Positions 52,679 to 59,968 of a stretch of 59,968 nt of DNA are shown here, one piece after another. The position numbers and the translations under genes are program-made. Position 1 is the stretch's first letter, and each line of letters starts with the position of its first letter. This DNA is from JAZFSZ01 sp036446455. GTDB taxonomy: Bacteria > Pseudomonadota > Gammaproteobacteria > Acidiferrobacterales > JAJDNE01. The stretch spans positions 1 to 59,968 of the forward strand of contig JAZFSZ010000093.1 in assembly GCA_036446455.1 (NCBI GenBank), written 5' to 3'. The notes under the pieces were generated by a model. That model worked only from the letters and a program-made list of their open reading frames with translations, was not told where the DNA came from and did not search any database.

Positions 52679-53310
52679 TCCTCTACTTTATCGCCATACT
52701 CACATAAATCATAGATGACACAGCTGCCGCACCGGGGCTTGCGCGCTATACAAGTGTATCGTCCGTGCAGAATCAGCCAGTGGTGGGCATCGTGTTTAAA
52801 TTCATCTTTCACCACTTTCATCAATTTATCTTCTACTGCACGTACGGTTTTTCCGGGGGCAATGCCGATGCGGTTGGAGACGCGGAAGATGTGTGTGTCT
52901 ACTGCAATAACCGCTTCGCCGAAGGCGGTGTTGAGCATGACATTGGCGGTTTTGCGGCCCACACCCGGCAGTGCTTGCAGTTGTTCACGTGTGCTCGGTA
53001 CCTTGCCATTGTGTTCATCCACCAGAATCCGGCAGGTTTTGATGATGTTGGCGGCTTTGGTGTTATAGAGCCCAATGGTTTTGACATGGGATTTCAATTT
53101 GCGCAGCCCCAGGTCGAGAATGCCCTGGGCGGTCTTTGCATTTTTGAACAGATTTTTAGTGGCAAGGTTGACACCCTTGTCTGTCGCCTGGGCCGACAGG
53201 ATAACGGCAACGAGTAACTGAAAAGTGTTGCCGTGCCTGAGCTCTGTTGTCGGGCGCGGATTGGCCTTACGCAGGCGCTCGAATATTTTTCGCCGCTTGG
53301 CCGTATTCAT
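52675..53310 (-). CDS. nth: Endonuclease III
   Basis: The 211-residue DNA glycosylase/AP lyase removes oxidised pyrimidines. The helix-hairpin-helix and catalytic residues are in LPGVGRKTANVML and AVDTHIFRVSNR (Asp). The [4Fe-4S] cluster follows the C-x6-C-x2-C-x5-C pattern in CIARKPRCGSCVIYDLC. It overlaps rnfB by four bases upstream. nth is commonly near rnf genes in gammaproteobacteria. Confidence 0.95.
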   Translation of the reverse strand: MNTAKRRKIFERLRKANPRPTTELRHGNTFQLLVAVILSAQATDKGVNLATKNLFKNAKTAQGILDLGLRKLKSHVKTIGLYNTKAANIIKTCRILVDEHNGKVPSTREQLQALPGVGRKTANVMLNTAFGEAVIAVDTHIFRVSNRIGIAPGKTVRAVEDKLMKVVKDEFKHDAHHWLILHGRYTCIARKPRCGSCVIYDLCEYGDKVEE

Positions 53311-53960
53311 TTTGCCTCTCGCCTATGTTTGTCACGTTCTACTGCAGCACGAATTTCGGCGCGAATGCGTTCACGTTGGGAAACAGCCTTGGCCTTTCTT
53401 TTTTGGGCTCGCTGTCGGGCGATGGATTGCAGGCGACGCAATCTGAGTACGGTATTCTTATGGGCTTGTCTCACATCGTTTTGGGCATACTCGGGCCAGG
53501 GTGCAGTGGAAGTGGTTTGGTGAATAGAGTCGCCCACCAGATAAATGCAGTCTACCGGGCAGACTGGCAGGCACAACTCACAGCCGGTACATAGATCTGG
53601 CAGAACGGTATGCATTCGCTTGGCGCGGCCAATAATGGCGTCCACCGGACAGACCTGGATACACAGTTTGCATCCGATGCATTGTGACTCAATGATGACC
53701 GCAAGCACACGCGGTTCGTGTACCCCGCATTCCGGATCCAGTGGCTCCACTTGCTGTTCCAGAAGATTTGCCAGGCCATTAATGGTGGTATTGCCACCGG
53801 GAGGGCAGCGATTAATCCCGGTTTCGCCGCGATAAATCGCTTTTGCATAATCACGGCAGCGAGGATAACCGCAACGCGTACACTGGGTCTGGGGAAGCCA
53901 CGTGTCTATGGCGTGGATGGAGCGCTTGAGGTCGCCGGCAAAATCTGGGCTGTCTGACAT
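53307..53960 (-). CDS. Soluble RnfB-like ferredoxin protein
   Basis: The 217-residue product has the RnfB-type N-terminal iron-sulfur domain (QCTRCGYPRCRDYAKAI plus a later Cys in NRCPPGG). A double [4Fe-4S] ferredoxin domain follows (CIGCKLCIQVCP, CTGCELCLPVCP) and then a highly basic helical tail. The transmembrane helix that normally starts RnfB is missing. I set the start at ATG 53960, since the frame upstream to 54137 reads through the divergent promoter. No rnfA, C, D, G or E is adjacent, so it may act outside a full Rnf complex. Confidence 0.85.
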   Translation of the reverse strand: MSDSPDFAGDLKRSIHAIDTWLPQTQCTRCGYPRCRDYAKAIYRGETGINRCPPGGNTTINGLANLLEQQVEPLDPECGVHEPRVLAVIIESQCIGCKLCIQVCPVDAIIGRAKRMHTVLPDLCTGCELCLPVCPVDCIYLVGDSIHQTTSTAPWPEYAQNDVRQAHKNTVLRLRRLQSIARQRAQKRKAKAVSQRERIRAEIRAAVERDKHRREAK

Positions 53961-54065
53961 GGCGCGAGTATGGCCACAGGTCGGGGCGAATGCAATGCTG
54001 TTAAAAGAAGCATGGGCGCCCACATCCCAAGGCGCTACACTAGCCTTTCGGGGTGTAATTAACGG

Positions 54066-55379
54066 ATGAAAAAGAAGACGATAAAAAAGGACCACGGCGG
54101 GGGTTTTCTGAAAGGCGTTATTCGCCAGATAAAACATTCGCGCAAGGCAGTCACTATTCTGTTTACCGATGTTGAGGGGTCAACAAGCTACTGGGATCGA
54201 CACGGTGATGTCAAAGGACGGCTGATGATTGATCAGCACAACCGTGTTGTGTTTCCCATCATACGTCAGTTCAAGGGAAAGATAGTTAAAACTATCGGTG
54301 ATGCAGTGATGGCTTCATTCCACGATCCGGAGCAGGCTGTGAAGGCGGCGATTGCCGTTCAGCAGGGTCTGGAAAAGAAACGCAAGGATGATCGATCCTT
54401 CCGTATGCATGTACGTGTCGGGGTTCATACAGGGCAGGCGATAGTCGAGAACCAGGACGTGTTCGGTGACGTTGTAAACGTGGCCGCCCGCATCGAGAGT
54501 CGCGGCAAGGGCGATGAGATACTGGTATCCGGTGCGACGGCGAGAGCGCTGAATAAAGACGCGTACCATTTGAAAAAGAAAGGTAGCTATGTTTTCAAGG
54601 GCAAACGGAATCCAGTAACGCTCTATCGCTGCAAGTGGCAAGATTCTGCCAAGTATATTGATACAGTCGAATTTCGCAGCTTGTTACCTTACGTCGCCCG
54701 GCAAAAGGTGGAGCTACTTGTGCACACAATCGCCACCATCAGTGTACTTTACTTTCTATATATTAAATATGTGCGTTATCTCATTGTTGATTCGGAGCGG
54801 CTTGCCGCATGGGCGCTGGATCCCGGTGCAATCCTCAATGTACATCCGGTGATTCCGGTTTCAGTTGTGATTGTACTGGCGATCGGTGTGCAGCTGTTCG
54901 GCAGCATTCACACCATTCCCCATACGGTGTTGCGCTTCGTCAAAGGTGGCTTCGGTTATGCGGTCGGATTCGCGATCGTTATCCTTGTCGCGGCAACCCT
55001 GACTGGCCAGACAGAGCGGGAGATTAGAAAAGTCATGATGCGTTCTAATCATTTATTTGTTGAGGTGCTGAACAATAATACCGAGCTGCGTTCGCGGGCA
55101 AGCCTGGACGGGAAAGTAATCCAACGCGTTCAAAAGGGAGATTTGATGTTGCTTGCCGACGTGAAAAAATACAAGGGGGTGACCTGGAACAAGGTGTTTC
55201 TGGGCAATAACCAGTACGGTTGGGTGCAACGCGTTGTGCCGCCACGAATCGGTGTGCCAGAAAAACGGCTTACTGTCGCCTACAAATTTTACTTCAGACG
55301 ACTTGATGTATTTGCCCTGGTTGGAGGGCTAATGGGTTTTGTCTGGGGGTTCCTCAATTTTCGCATTCGGCCGGTTTAA
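54066..55379 (+). CDS. Membrane class III adenylate/guanylate cyclase with SH3 domain
   Basis: The 437-residue protein has an N-terminal class III cyclase domain (about 28-195). The metal-binding Asp residues are in FTDVEGST and TIGDAVMASF, and the block VFGDVVNVAARIES is conserved. Three helices follow (about 215-240, 260-283, 297-318), then an SH3-like domain (about 325-400) and a final helix (about 408-430). This topology puts the cyclase in the cytoplasm and the SH3 domain in the periplasm. It probably makes cAMP in response to an envelope signal (inference). Divergent from rnfB. Confidence 0.85.
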   Translation: MKKKTIKKDHGGGFLKGVIRQIKHSRKAVTILFTDVEGSTSYWDRHGDVKGRLMIDQHNRVVFPIIRQFKGKIVKTIGDAVMASFHDPEQAVKAAIAVQQGLEKKRKDDRSFRMHVRVGVHTGQAIVENQDVFGDVVNVAARIESRGKGDEILVSGATARALNKDAYHLKKKGSYVFKGKRNPVTLYRCKWQDSAKYIDTVEFRSLLPYVARQKVELLVHTIATISVLYFLYIKYVRYLIVDSERLAAWALDPGAILNVHPVIPVSVVIVLAIGVQLFGSIHTIPHTVLRFVKGGFGYAVGFAIVILVAATLTGQTEREIRKVMMRSNHLFVEVLNNNTELRSRASLDGKVIQRVQKGDLMLLADVKKYKGVTWNKVFLGNNQYGWVQRVVPPRIGVPEKRLTVAYKFYFRRLDVFALVGGLMGFVWGFLNFRIRPV

Positions 55380-55441
55380 CCTTGTGCAAGACCATAGCGT
55401 CTGCCACTCCGTTTACCAAGTCTGGTTATTGAAAAGTCGTT

Positions 55442-55633
55442 TGCCGCAGAGACGCTGAGGTGCAGAGCAAACTAATAAAAATGGCCGGCTAATAGCCGGC
55501 CTTAAATTTGGAAATAATTCCCTGTACAGCGATCTTTAGATCGCCCTTAATATTTTCTCTGCGCGATGTACATGGACGTACAAGTGTCGCGGGCGCAGGA
55601 TGCGCAAGAGCGACCCTCCGCGTCTCTGCGGCA
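55442..55633. repeat. Spacer with inverted GCAGAGACGC repeats and a nested hairpin element
   Basis: The spacer holds TGCCGCAGAGACGC at 55442-55455 and its inverse GCGTCTCTGCGGCA at 55620-55633. Inside the right-hand copy lies the paired-hairpin element (TGTACATGGACGTACA 55567-55582, GCGCAGGATGCGC 55593-55605), related to copies at 35.8 and 36.0 kb. No gene is seen here. Confidence 0.6.
55483..55501. terminator. Intrinsic terminator between the cyclase gene and metG
   Basis: A GC-rich 9-base-pair hairpin (GGCCGGCTA 55483-55491, TAGCCGGCC 55493-55501) has A-rich sequence before it and TTAAATTT after it. It lies between two convergent genes and may serve both. Confidence 0.6.
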
Positions 55634-55637
55634 AATA

Positions 55638-57683
55638 TTATTTTATGCGCATTCCCGGCTTTGCACCGTCATCGGGCGACAGAATCCACAGGTCTTTGCC
55701 GCCGGGGCCGGCAGCCAGCACCATACCCTCGGAAATACCGAAACGCATTTTACGAGGTGCGAGATTGGCAACCATGACCGTAAGCTTTCCTTCCAGGTCT
55801 TCCGGGTTGTAGGCCGATTTTATACCGGCGAACACATTGCGCGTCTCGCCGCCGAGATCCAGCGTCAGCCGCAGTAATTTATCTGCCCCTTCTACATATT
55901 CTGCCTTGGTGATTAACGCGACACGCAAGTCCACTTTGGCAAAATCATCGAATTCAATGATATCCCGAATGGGGTCGTCTGCCAGTGAGGCAGAGTCAGT
56001 TCTAGTTTCACTCAAAGGTGCTAGCTCCTCTTTTGCCTGATCCAGCATGGCATCAATTTGTGTTTGTTCAACACGGGTCATAATGTGTTTGAACTTGTTG
56101 ATCGTGTGTTTCAGTAGCGGCGACGCGGCGCTGTCCCAGCTCATGGGAGATACGCCGAGAAAGGCCTCGGCTTTTTCTGCCGTGACCGGGATGATGGGTT
56201 TGAGATATCCCATCAAGACGTAAAACAGATTCAGACCCTGTGTACAGATGGCTTGCAGGTCGTTATCGCGGCCTTCCTGTTTCGCCACTACCCAGGGTTC
56301 TTTGTCATTTATATACTGATTGGCCTGATCCGCCAGCGCCATGATCTCACGTACTGCACGCGAGAATTCACGATTTTCAAAATAGCCAGCGATGGCAGTA
56401 CCGGCTGAGACAAATTTTGCATACAGCGCCGGTTCCGGCAGGATATCGGCCAGCTTGCCGTCAAAACGCTTAGTGATAAAGCCGGCGCAACGGCTGGCAA
56501 TGTTGACCACCTTGCCGACGAGATCGGAGTTCACTCGCAACAGGAAGTCTTCCAGATTGAGGTCAATATCCTCAACCGTATTGCTGAGCTTGGCGGCATA
56601 GTAATAACGCAGGTATTCCGGGTTCAGGTGGTCGAGATAAGTGCGGGCATTGATAAAAGTGCCACGCGATTTCGACATCTTGTTGCCATTCACAGTAAGA
56701 AAGCCATGGGTAAAGATCGCGGTTGGCTGTCGGTAGCCGGAGCCGTTCAACACCGCCGGCCAGAAAAGGGCGTGAAAGTAGAGAATGTCCTTGCCGATAA
56801 AGTGATAAACCTCGGCATCGCTTCCCGGCTTCCACCAGGCATCGAAGTCCAAACCTTCGCGATCGCATAATTGTTTGAAGCTGGCCATGTAACCTATGGG
56901 CGCATCTAGCCAGACATAGAAATATTTTCCCGGTGCGTCCGGAATCTCGAAACCGAAGTAGGGCGCGTCGCGGGAGATGTCCCAGTCCCTGAGCCCGCCT
57001 TCAAACCACTCGGTGAGTTTATTGGCCACTTCTTCCTGCACATGGCGCACGTCGGTATCGTCGGCGTGCACCCATTCGCGCAACATGGTTTCAAAATCGG
57101 CCAGCTTGAAGAAGTGGTGTTCGGATTCCTTGTCAATTGGCACCGCACCCGAAACTACGGAGCGCGGATTCTTTAACTCGCTGGCATCGTAGGAGGAGCC
57201 GCAGACCTCACAGTTATCGCCGTACTGGTCCTCGGCGCCGCAACGGGGGCAGGTGCCTTTGATGAAACGGTCCGGAAGGAACATCTCTTTCTCCGGATCG
57301 TAGGCCTGCTTGATGGTGCGTATGTCGATATGACCATTTTCTTTCAGGCGTTTGTAAATAGTCTCCGTAAATTCGCGATTCTCATCCGAATGGGTGGTAT
57401 AGAAATTATCGAACGAGATGGCGAAATCACGGAAGTCGCGCTGGTGCTCTTCGTGGATACGTTCGATCAGTTGTTCCGCTGTAATGCCCTCGCTCTGGGC
57501 TCGCAGCATGATAGGGGTGCCGTGGGCGTCGTCGGCGCAGACATAATAAATCTCATGGCCACGCATGCGCTGAAACCGGGTCCACACATCGGTCTGCACG
57601 TATTCCACCAAATGCCCGATATGGATGCTGCCGTTGGCATACGGCAGGGCGCTGGTGGCGAGTATTTTTCGTTGTTGGTTCAT
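55638..57683 (-). CDS. metG: Methionyl-tRNA synthetase
   Basis: The 681-residue enzyme charges tRNA-Met. Class I motifs are HIGH (GSIHIGHL) and KMSKS (GNKMSKSRGTF). The zinc knuckle has CPRCGAEDQYGDNCEVC. A C-terminal OB-fold tRNA-binding domain (about 580-681, starting FDDFAKVDLRV) is present, as in E. coli. The ATG at 57683 gives the standard MNQQRKILATSALPYANG start; a TTG six codons upstream is less likely. Confidence 0.95.
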   Translation of the reverse strand: MNQQRKILATSALPYANGSIHIGHLVEYVQTDVWTRFQRMRGHEIYYVCADDAHGTPIMLRAQSEGITAEQLIERIHEEHQRDFRDFAISFDNFYTTHSDENREFTETIYKRLKENGHIDIRTIKQAYDPEKEMFLPDRFIKGTCPRCGAEDQYGDNCEVCGSSYDASELKNPRSVVSGAVPIDKESEHHFFKLADFETMLREWVHADDTDVRHVQEEVANKLTEWFEGGLRDWDISRDAPYFGFEIPDAPGKYFYVWLDAPIGYMASFKQLCDREGLDFDAWWKPGSDAEVYHFIGKDILYFHALFWPAVLNGSGYRQPTAIFTHGFLTVNGNKMSKSRGTFINARTYLDHLNPEYLRYYYAAKLSNTVEDIDLNLEDFLLRVNSDLVGKVVNIASRCAGFITKRFDGKLADILPEPALYAKFVSAGTAIAGYFENREFSRAVREIMALADQANQYINDKEPWVVAKQEGRDNDLQAICTQGLNLFYVLMGYLKPIIPVTAEKAEAFLGVSPMSWDSAASPLLKHTINKFKHIMTRVEQTQIDAMLDQAKEELAPLSETRTDSASLADDPIRDIIEFDDFAKVDLRVALITKAEYVEGADKLLRLTLDLGGETRNVFAGIKSAYNPEDLEGKLTVMVANLAPRKMRFGISEGMVLAAGPGGKDLWILSPDDGAKPGMRIK

Positions 57684-57948
57684 AGATCCGTGCCGGGGCA
57701 ATGAAAAAGCCGCACCATAGAATAATAGGGTACGGCCACGTTACTGGCCGGCAAAATAGCAGTTTTACCGCGATCAGGCTAGAAAAATCGGGGTTCAGCC
57801 GCAACCGAATAAAACCCCTCAACCATGTGGGGACTTTGTTATTATCCCGTCTCCAATGATGATATCCGGGCAATGACATTTAGGGGTTGGCAGTGTAGGA
57901 TGCGCCCCCACTTAGATAATTCCTGACTAAATTACTGGAGTATTACCC
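57684..57948. other. Divergent metG / apbC promoter region
   Basis: This 265-base spacer has no gene. I see no strong promoter match. The apbC ATG at 57949 is preceded by CTGGAG, a usable Shine-Dalgarno sequence. Confidence 0.4.
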
Positions 57949-59040
57949 ATGGCGGATGTTAACCGGACGTTGATCGAAGGCGCCTTAAAAGAGATGGTCG
58001 ATCCCTATCTGGGCAAGGATCTCGTAAGTGCTAAATCCATCAAGAATATTGCCATTGATGGCGGCAAGGTCACCATCGATGTGGAGCTGGGTTTCCCGGC
58101 AAAGGGATACCACGAGACCCTGACCAGCGCACTTAAAGACAAGGTCAGTGCCATTGATAGTATCGATGACGTCACCGTTAATATTACTACCAATATTATA
58201 GGCCGCTCGGTACAGGCCGGTGTCAAACCCATCGAAGGAGTGAAGAATATCATTGCCATCGCGTCGGGTAAGGGCGGTGTCGGCAAATCGACAGTAGCGG
58301 TAAATATGGCCCTGGCACTGTCGGCCGAAGGCGCCAATGTCGGTATTCTGGATGCCGATATCTATGGCCCCAGTCAGCCCCGTATGTTGGGTGTGAGCGC
58401 CAAACCAGAGTCGGAAGACGGCAAGTCGCTGAAACCGATTACCAGTTACCACCTGCAGGCCATGTCCATCGGTTTTCTGATTGACGAAGAGACGCCAATG
58501 ATCTGGCGTGGCCCCATGGTGACGCAGGCGCTGGAGCAACTTTTACGCGATACCGCCTGGGATAATCTGGATTACATGATTATCGATCTGCCGCCGGGTA
58601 CCGGCGATATCCAGTTGACCCTGGCGCAGAAGGTACCGGTCAGTGGCGCCGTTATTGTCACCACACCGCAGGACATTGCTCTACTGGATGCTCGCAGGGC
58701 ACTGAAGATGTTCGAGAAGGTAGAAGTACCTGTGTTGGGTATTGTTGAGAACATGAGCACCCATATCTGTTCCGAGTGCGGTCACGAAGAACATATCTTT
58801 GGCGAGGGTGGTGGCGTTCGCATGGCCGATGACTACGATATCGACTTCCTCGGTTCTTTGCCGCTGGATATCCGCATTCGCCAGGAAACCGATGGCGGCA
58901 AACCGACCGTGGTAGCCGAACCCGACTGCCAGATTTCACGAATCTTTCGTGATATCGCCCGTCGTACGGCGGCGAAACTGGCATTGATGAAAAAGGACTA
59001 TGCTTCCAAGTTCCCGAATATTGTTATTCAGAACAGCTAA
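57949..59040 (+). CDS. apbC: Iron-sulfur carrier P-loop ATPase (ApbC/Mrp)
   Basis: The 363-residue protein has an N-terminal MIP18-like domain (about 1-85) and a deviant Walker A ATPase domain (GKGGVGKSTVAVN at about 108). The CxxC cluster ligands are in CSECGHEEHIFGEGGG. It delivers iron-sulfur clusters to apo-proteins. It is divergent from metG and upstream of dcd, a gammaproteobacterial order. A strong terminator follows. Confidence 0.94.
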   Translation: MADVNRTLIEGALKEMVDPYLGKDLVSAKSIKNIAIDGGKVTIDVELGFPAKGYHETLTSALKDKVSAIDSIDDVTVNITTNIIGRSVQAGVKPIEGVKNIIAIASGKGGVGKSTVAVNMALALSAEGANVGILDADIYGPSQPRMLGVSAKPESEDGKSLKPITSYHLQAMSIGFLIDEETPMIWRGPMVTQALEQLLRDTAWDNLDYMIIDLPPGTGDIQLTLAQKVPVSGAVIVTTPQDIALLDARRALKMFEKVEVPVLGIVENMSTHICSECGHEEHIFGEGGGVRMADDYDIDFLGSLPLDIRIRQETDGGKPTVVAEPDCQISRIFRDIARRTAAKLALMKKDYASKFPNIVIQNS

Positions 59041-59056
59041 GGGAATATCGGGAAGC

Positions 59057-59087
59057 AAAAAAGCCGGGCAATGCCCGGCTTTTTTTA
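59057..59087 (+). terminator. Intrinsic terminator after apbC
   Basis: GCCGGGC (59063-59069), a three-base loop and GCCCGGC (59073-59079) form the stem, extended by the A-tract before and the T-tract (seven T) after. It is bidirectional in form and also ends the convergent PilZ gene. Confidence 0.9.
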
Positions 59088-59102
59088 TGATCATCGTATT
59101 GT

Positions 59103-59396
59103 TTAAACAACTGGACCAAGCAATTCCACACCCATGCCCTTGCTCGTTTTGTGTACCACCCGCGCCCGCATGGCCGCGGCCTCCGAACTCAGCAGAAACG
59201 CCTCCAGCGTCAGCACCACTTCGGAACCAATTTCCGGTAGTGGTCTGTTTCCTGCCAGCAGGTAAACACCTTTTTCGGTTATATTCCCCGTTTGCAGTGT
59301 CATCAATGGCCTGTTGGGCACCGCGACCAGCACGTCGAGTGACTTCTCCCGGCGTACTTGCGACCGTGCTCCCTGTGTATGGTTTCCCGTTCCCAT
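59103..59396 (-). CDS. PilZ-domain c-di-GMP receptor protein
   Basis: The roughly 97-residue product is a single PilZ domain. The c-di-GMP motifs are present in relaxed form: Arg pair in SQVRREKSLDV and TGNITEKGVYLLA in place of D/NxSxxG. The ATG at 59396 has GGGAAG upstream; a longer frame from 59579 adds a region that overlaps the dcd promoter and has no domain. It would link c-di-GMP from the cyclases here to a downstream target, unknown. Confidence 0.75.
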   Translation of the reverse strand: MGTGNHTQGARSQVRREKSLDVLVAVPNRPLMTLQTGNITEKGVYLLAGNRPLPEIGSEVVLTLEAFLLSSEAAAMRARVVHKTSKGMGVELLGPVV

Positions 59397-59578
59397 CGCG
59401 GTTTCTTCCCTGCCTGGATGTGCTGGTATGCAAAATTGTACCGCGGAATTGGGCAGACAGTTGTGGAATATTTCACATTTTATCGGAATAACGATATCGG
59501 GCTCGACGATCCAGACAGGTTTGCTATGATTGCCGCGCCCGATTGGGGCAACATCACAACTGAAGATATTGACTGGCA

Positions 59579-59968
59579 ATGAGCATTAAACCGGATAAGT
59601 GGATTCGCCAAATGGCGGCAGCACACGGCATGATTGAACCGTTTGAACCCGGGCAGGTCCGGGAAGGAAAATCGGGCCGGCTGATTTCTTATGGCACATC
59701 AAGTTACGGTTACGATGTTCGTTGCTCGGATGAATTCAAGATATTCACCAATATCAATTCCGCCATCGTCGATCCCAAGGATTTTGATAATACCAGTTTT
59801 GTCGATTTCAAAGGTGATGTGTGTATCATTCCACCCAACTCGTTCGCACTCGCGCGCACCGTAGAGTACTTCCGTATTCCGCGAAATGTGTTAACGATCT
59901 GTCTGGGCAAATCGACCTACGCGCGGTGCGGCATCATCGTCAATGTGACACCGCTGGAACCGGAATGG
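59579..59968 (+). CDS. dcd: dCTP deaminase (3' end cut by window)
   Basis: 130 codons are visible, running off the right edge; the full enzyme is about 190 residues. It deaminates dCTP to dUTP, the main route to dTMP in many proteobacteria. The start block MSIKPDKWIRQMA and GTSSYGYDVRCSDEFK are conserved. The active-site segment GKSTYARCGIIVNVTPLEPEW includes Ser, Arg and the catalytic Glu. It follows apbC. Confidence 0.93.
   Translation, partial: MSIKPDKWIRQMAAAHGMIEPFEPGQVREGKSGRLISYGTSSYGYDVRCSDEFKIFTNINSAIVDPKDFDNTSFVDFKGDVCIIPPNSFALARTVEYFRIPRNVLTICLGKSTYARCGIIVNVTPLEPEW

Overview
The window looks like a chromosomal segment of a free-living gammaproteobacterium, probably from a Chromatiales-like or related marine or sulfur-cycle lineage. 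Supporting signs are intermediate base composition, the nth-rnfB / metG-apbC-dcd neighbourhood that I recall from Pseudomonas-type genomes, a FimX-like protein, several c-di-GMP proteins, a class II ribonucleotide reductase and an hvf-type RiPP operon. The genus cannot be named from sequence alone. I saw no phage, transposase, CRISPR array, rRNA or tRNA. I also recognised no conventional DNA-binding transcription regulator.

Layout. 0-1.3 kb: end of a leucine-rich-repeat protein, a decayed AT-rich stretch and a small membrane protein. 1.4-6.6 kb (minus): bioA, a PhoH/PIN ATPase, a peroxiredoxin and the B12-dependent ribonucleotide reductase nrdJ. 6.6-9.3 kb: the AmmeMemoRadiSam trio (amrS divergent from amrB-amrA). 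9.5-19.3 kb: a membrane protein, an intradiol-dioxygenase-like secreted protein, a methyltransferase, a GGDEF-EAL protein, a repeat-rich spacer, an Atm1-type ABC exporter and a FimX-like degenerate GGDEF-EAL protein. 19.4-24 kb: an orphan FbpC-type ATPase, argF-argD behind a promoter and hairpin leader, a PuuD-like membrane domain, a 34-residue membrane protein and an NTF2-like protein. 24.4-30.9 kb: pyruvate dehydrogenase E1 alpha, E1 beta and a single-chain E2-E3 fusion, then argG with its own hairpin leader. 31-36.4 kb: a 1394-residue multi-sensor GGDEF-EAL protein, gloA and a repeat-rich spacer.

36.4-47.4 kb (plus): a compact operon for aerobic Mo-Cu carbon monoxide dehydrogenase, coxM-S-L-G-D-E-F, followed by a MocA-type cytidylyltransferase, a second XdhC-family protein, a cysteine desulfurase (SufS), a SufU-like scaffold and a 58-residue membrane protein. 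CoxL carries the form I active-site motif AYRCSFR. CoxF has an extra C-terminal YHS metal-binding domain. The operon therefore appears to encode the enzyme, its membrane-associated partner, cofactor cytidylation, a sulfur source and possibly a copper donor.

48.2-50.9 kb (minus): directly beyond one 2OG-Fe(II)-oxygenase-like gene and convergent with the cox operon lies hvfA-B-C-D. It encodes a Cys-Gly-rich precursor ending in EGQCG-EGKCG, an MNIO enzyme, its partner and a DoxX membrane protein. This is a copper-related modified-peptide system beside a copper enzyme operon and is the most interesting juxtaposition in the window. 51.1-60 kb: DUF1841, FIST, nth, a soluble RnfB, a membrane adenylate cyclase with an SH3 domain, metG, apbC, a PilZ protein and the start of dcd, which is cut by the window end.
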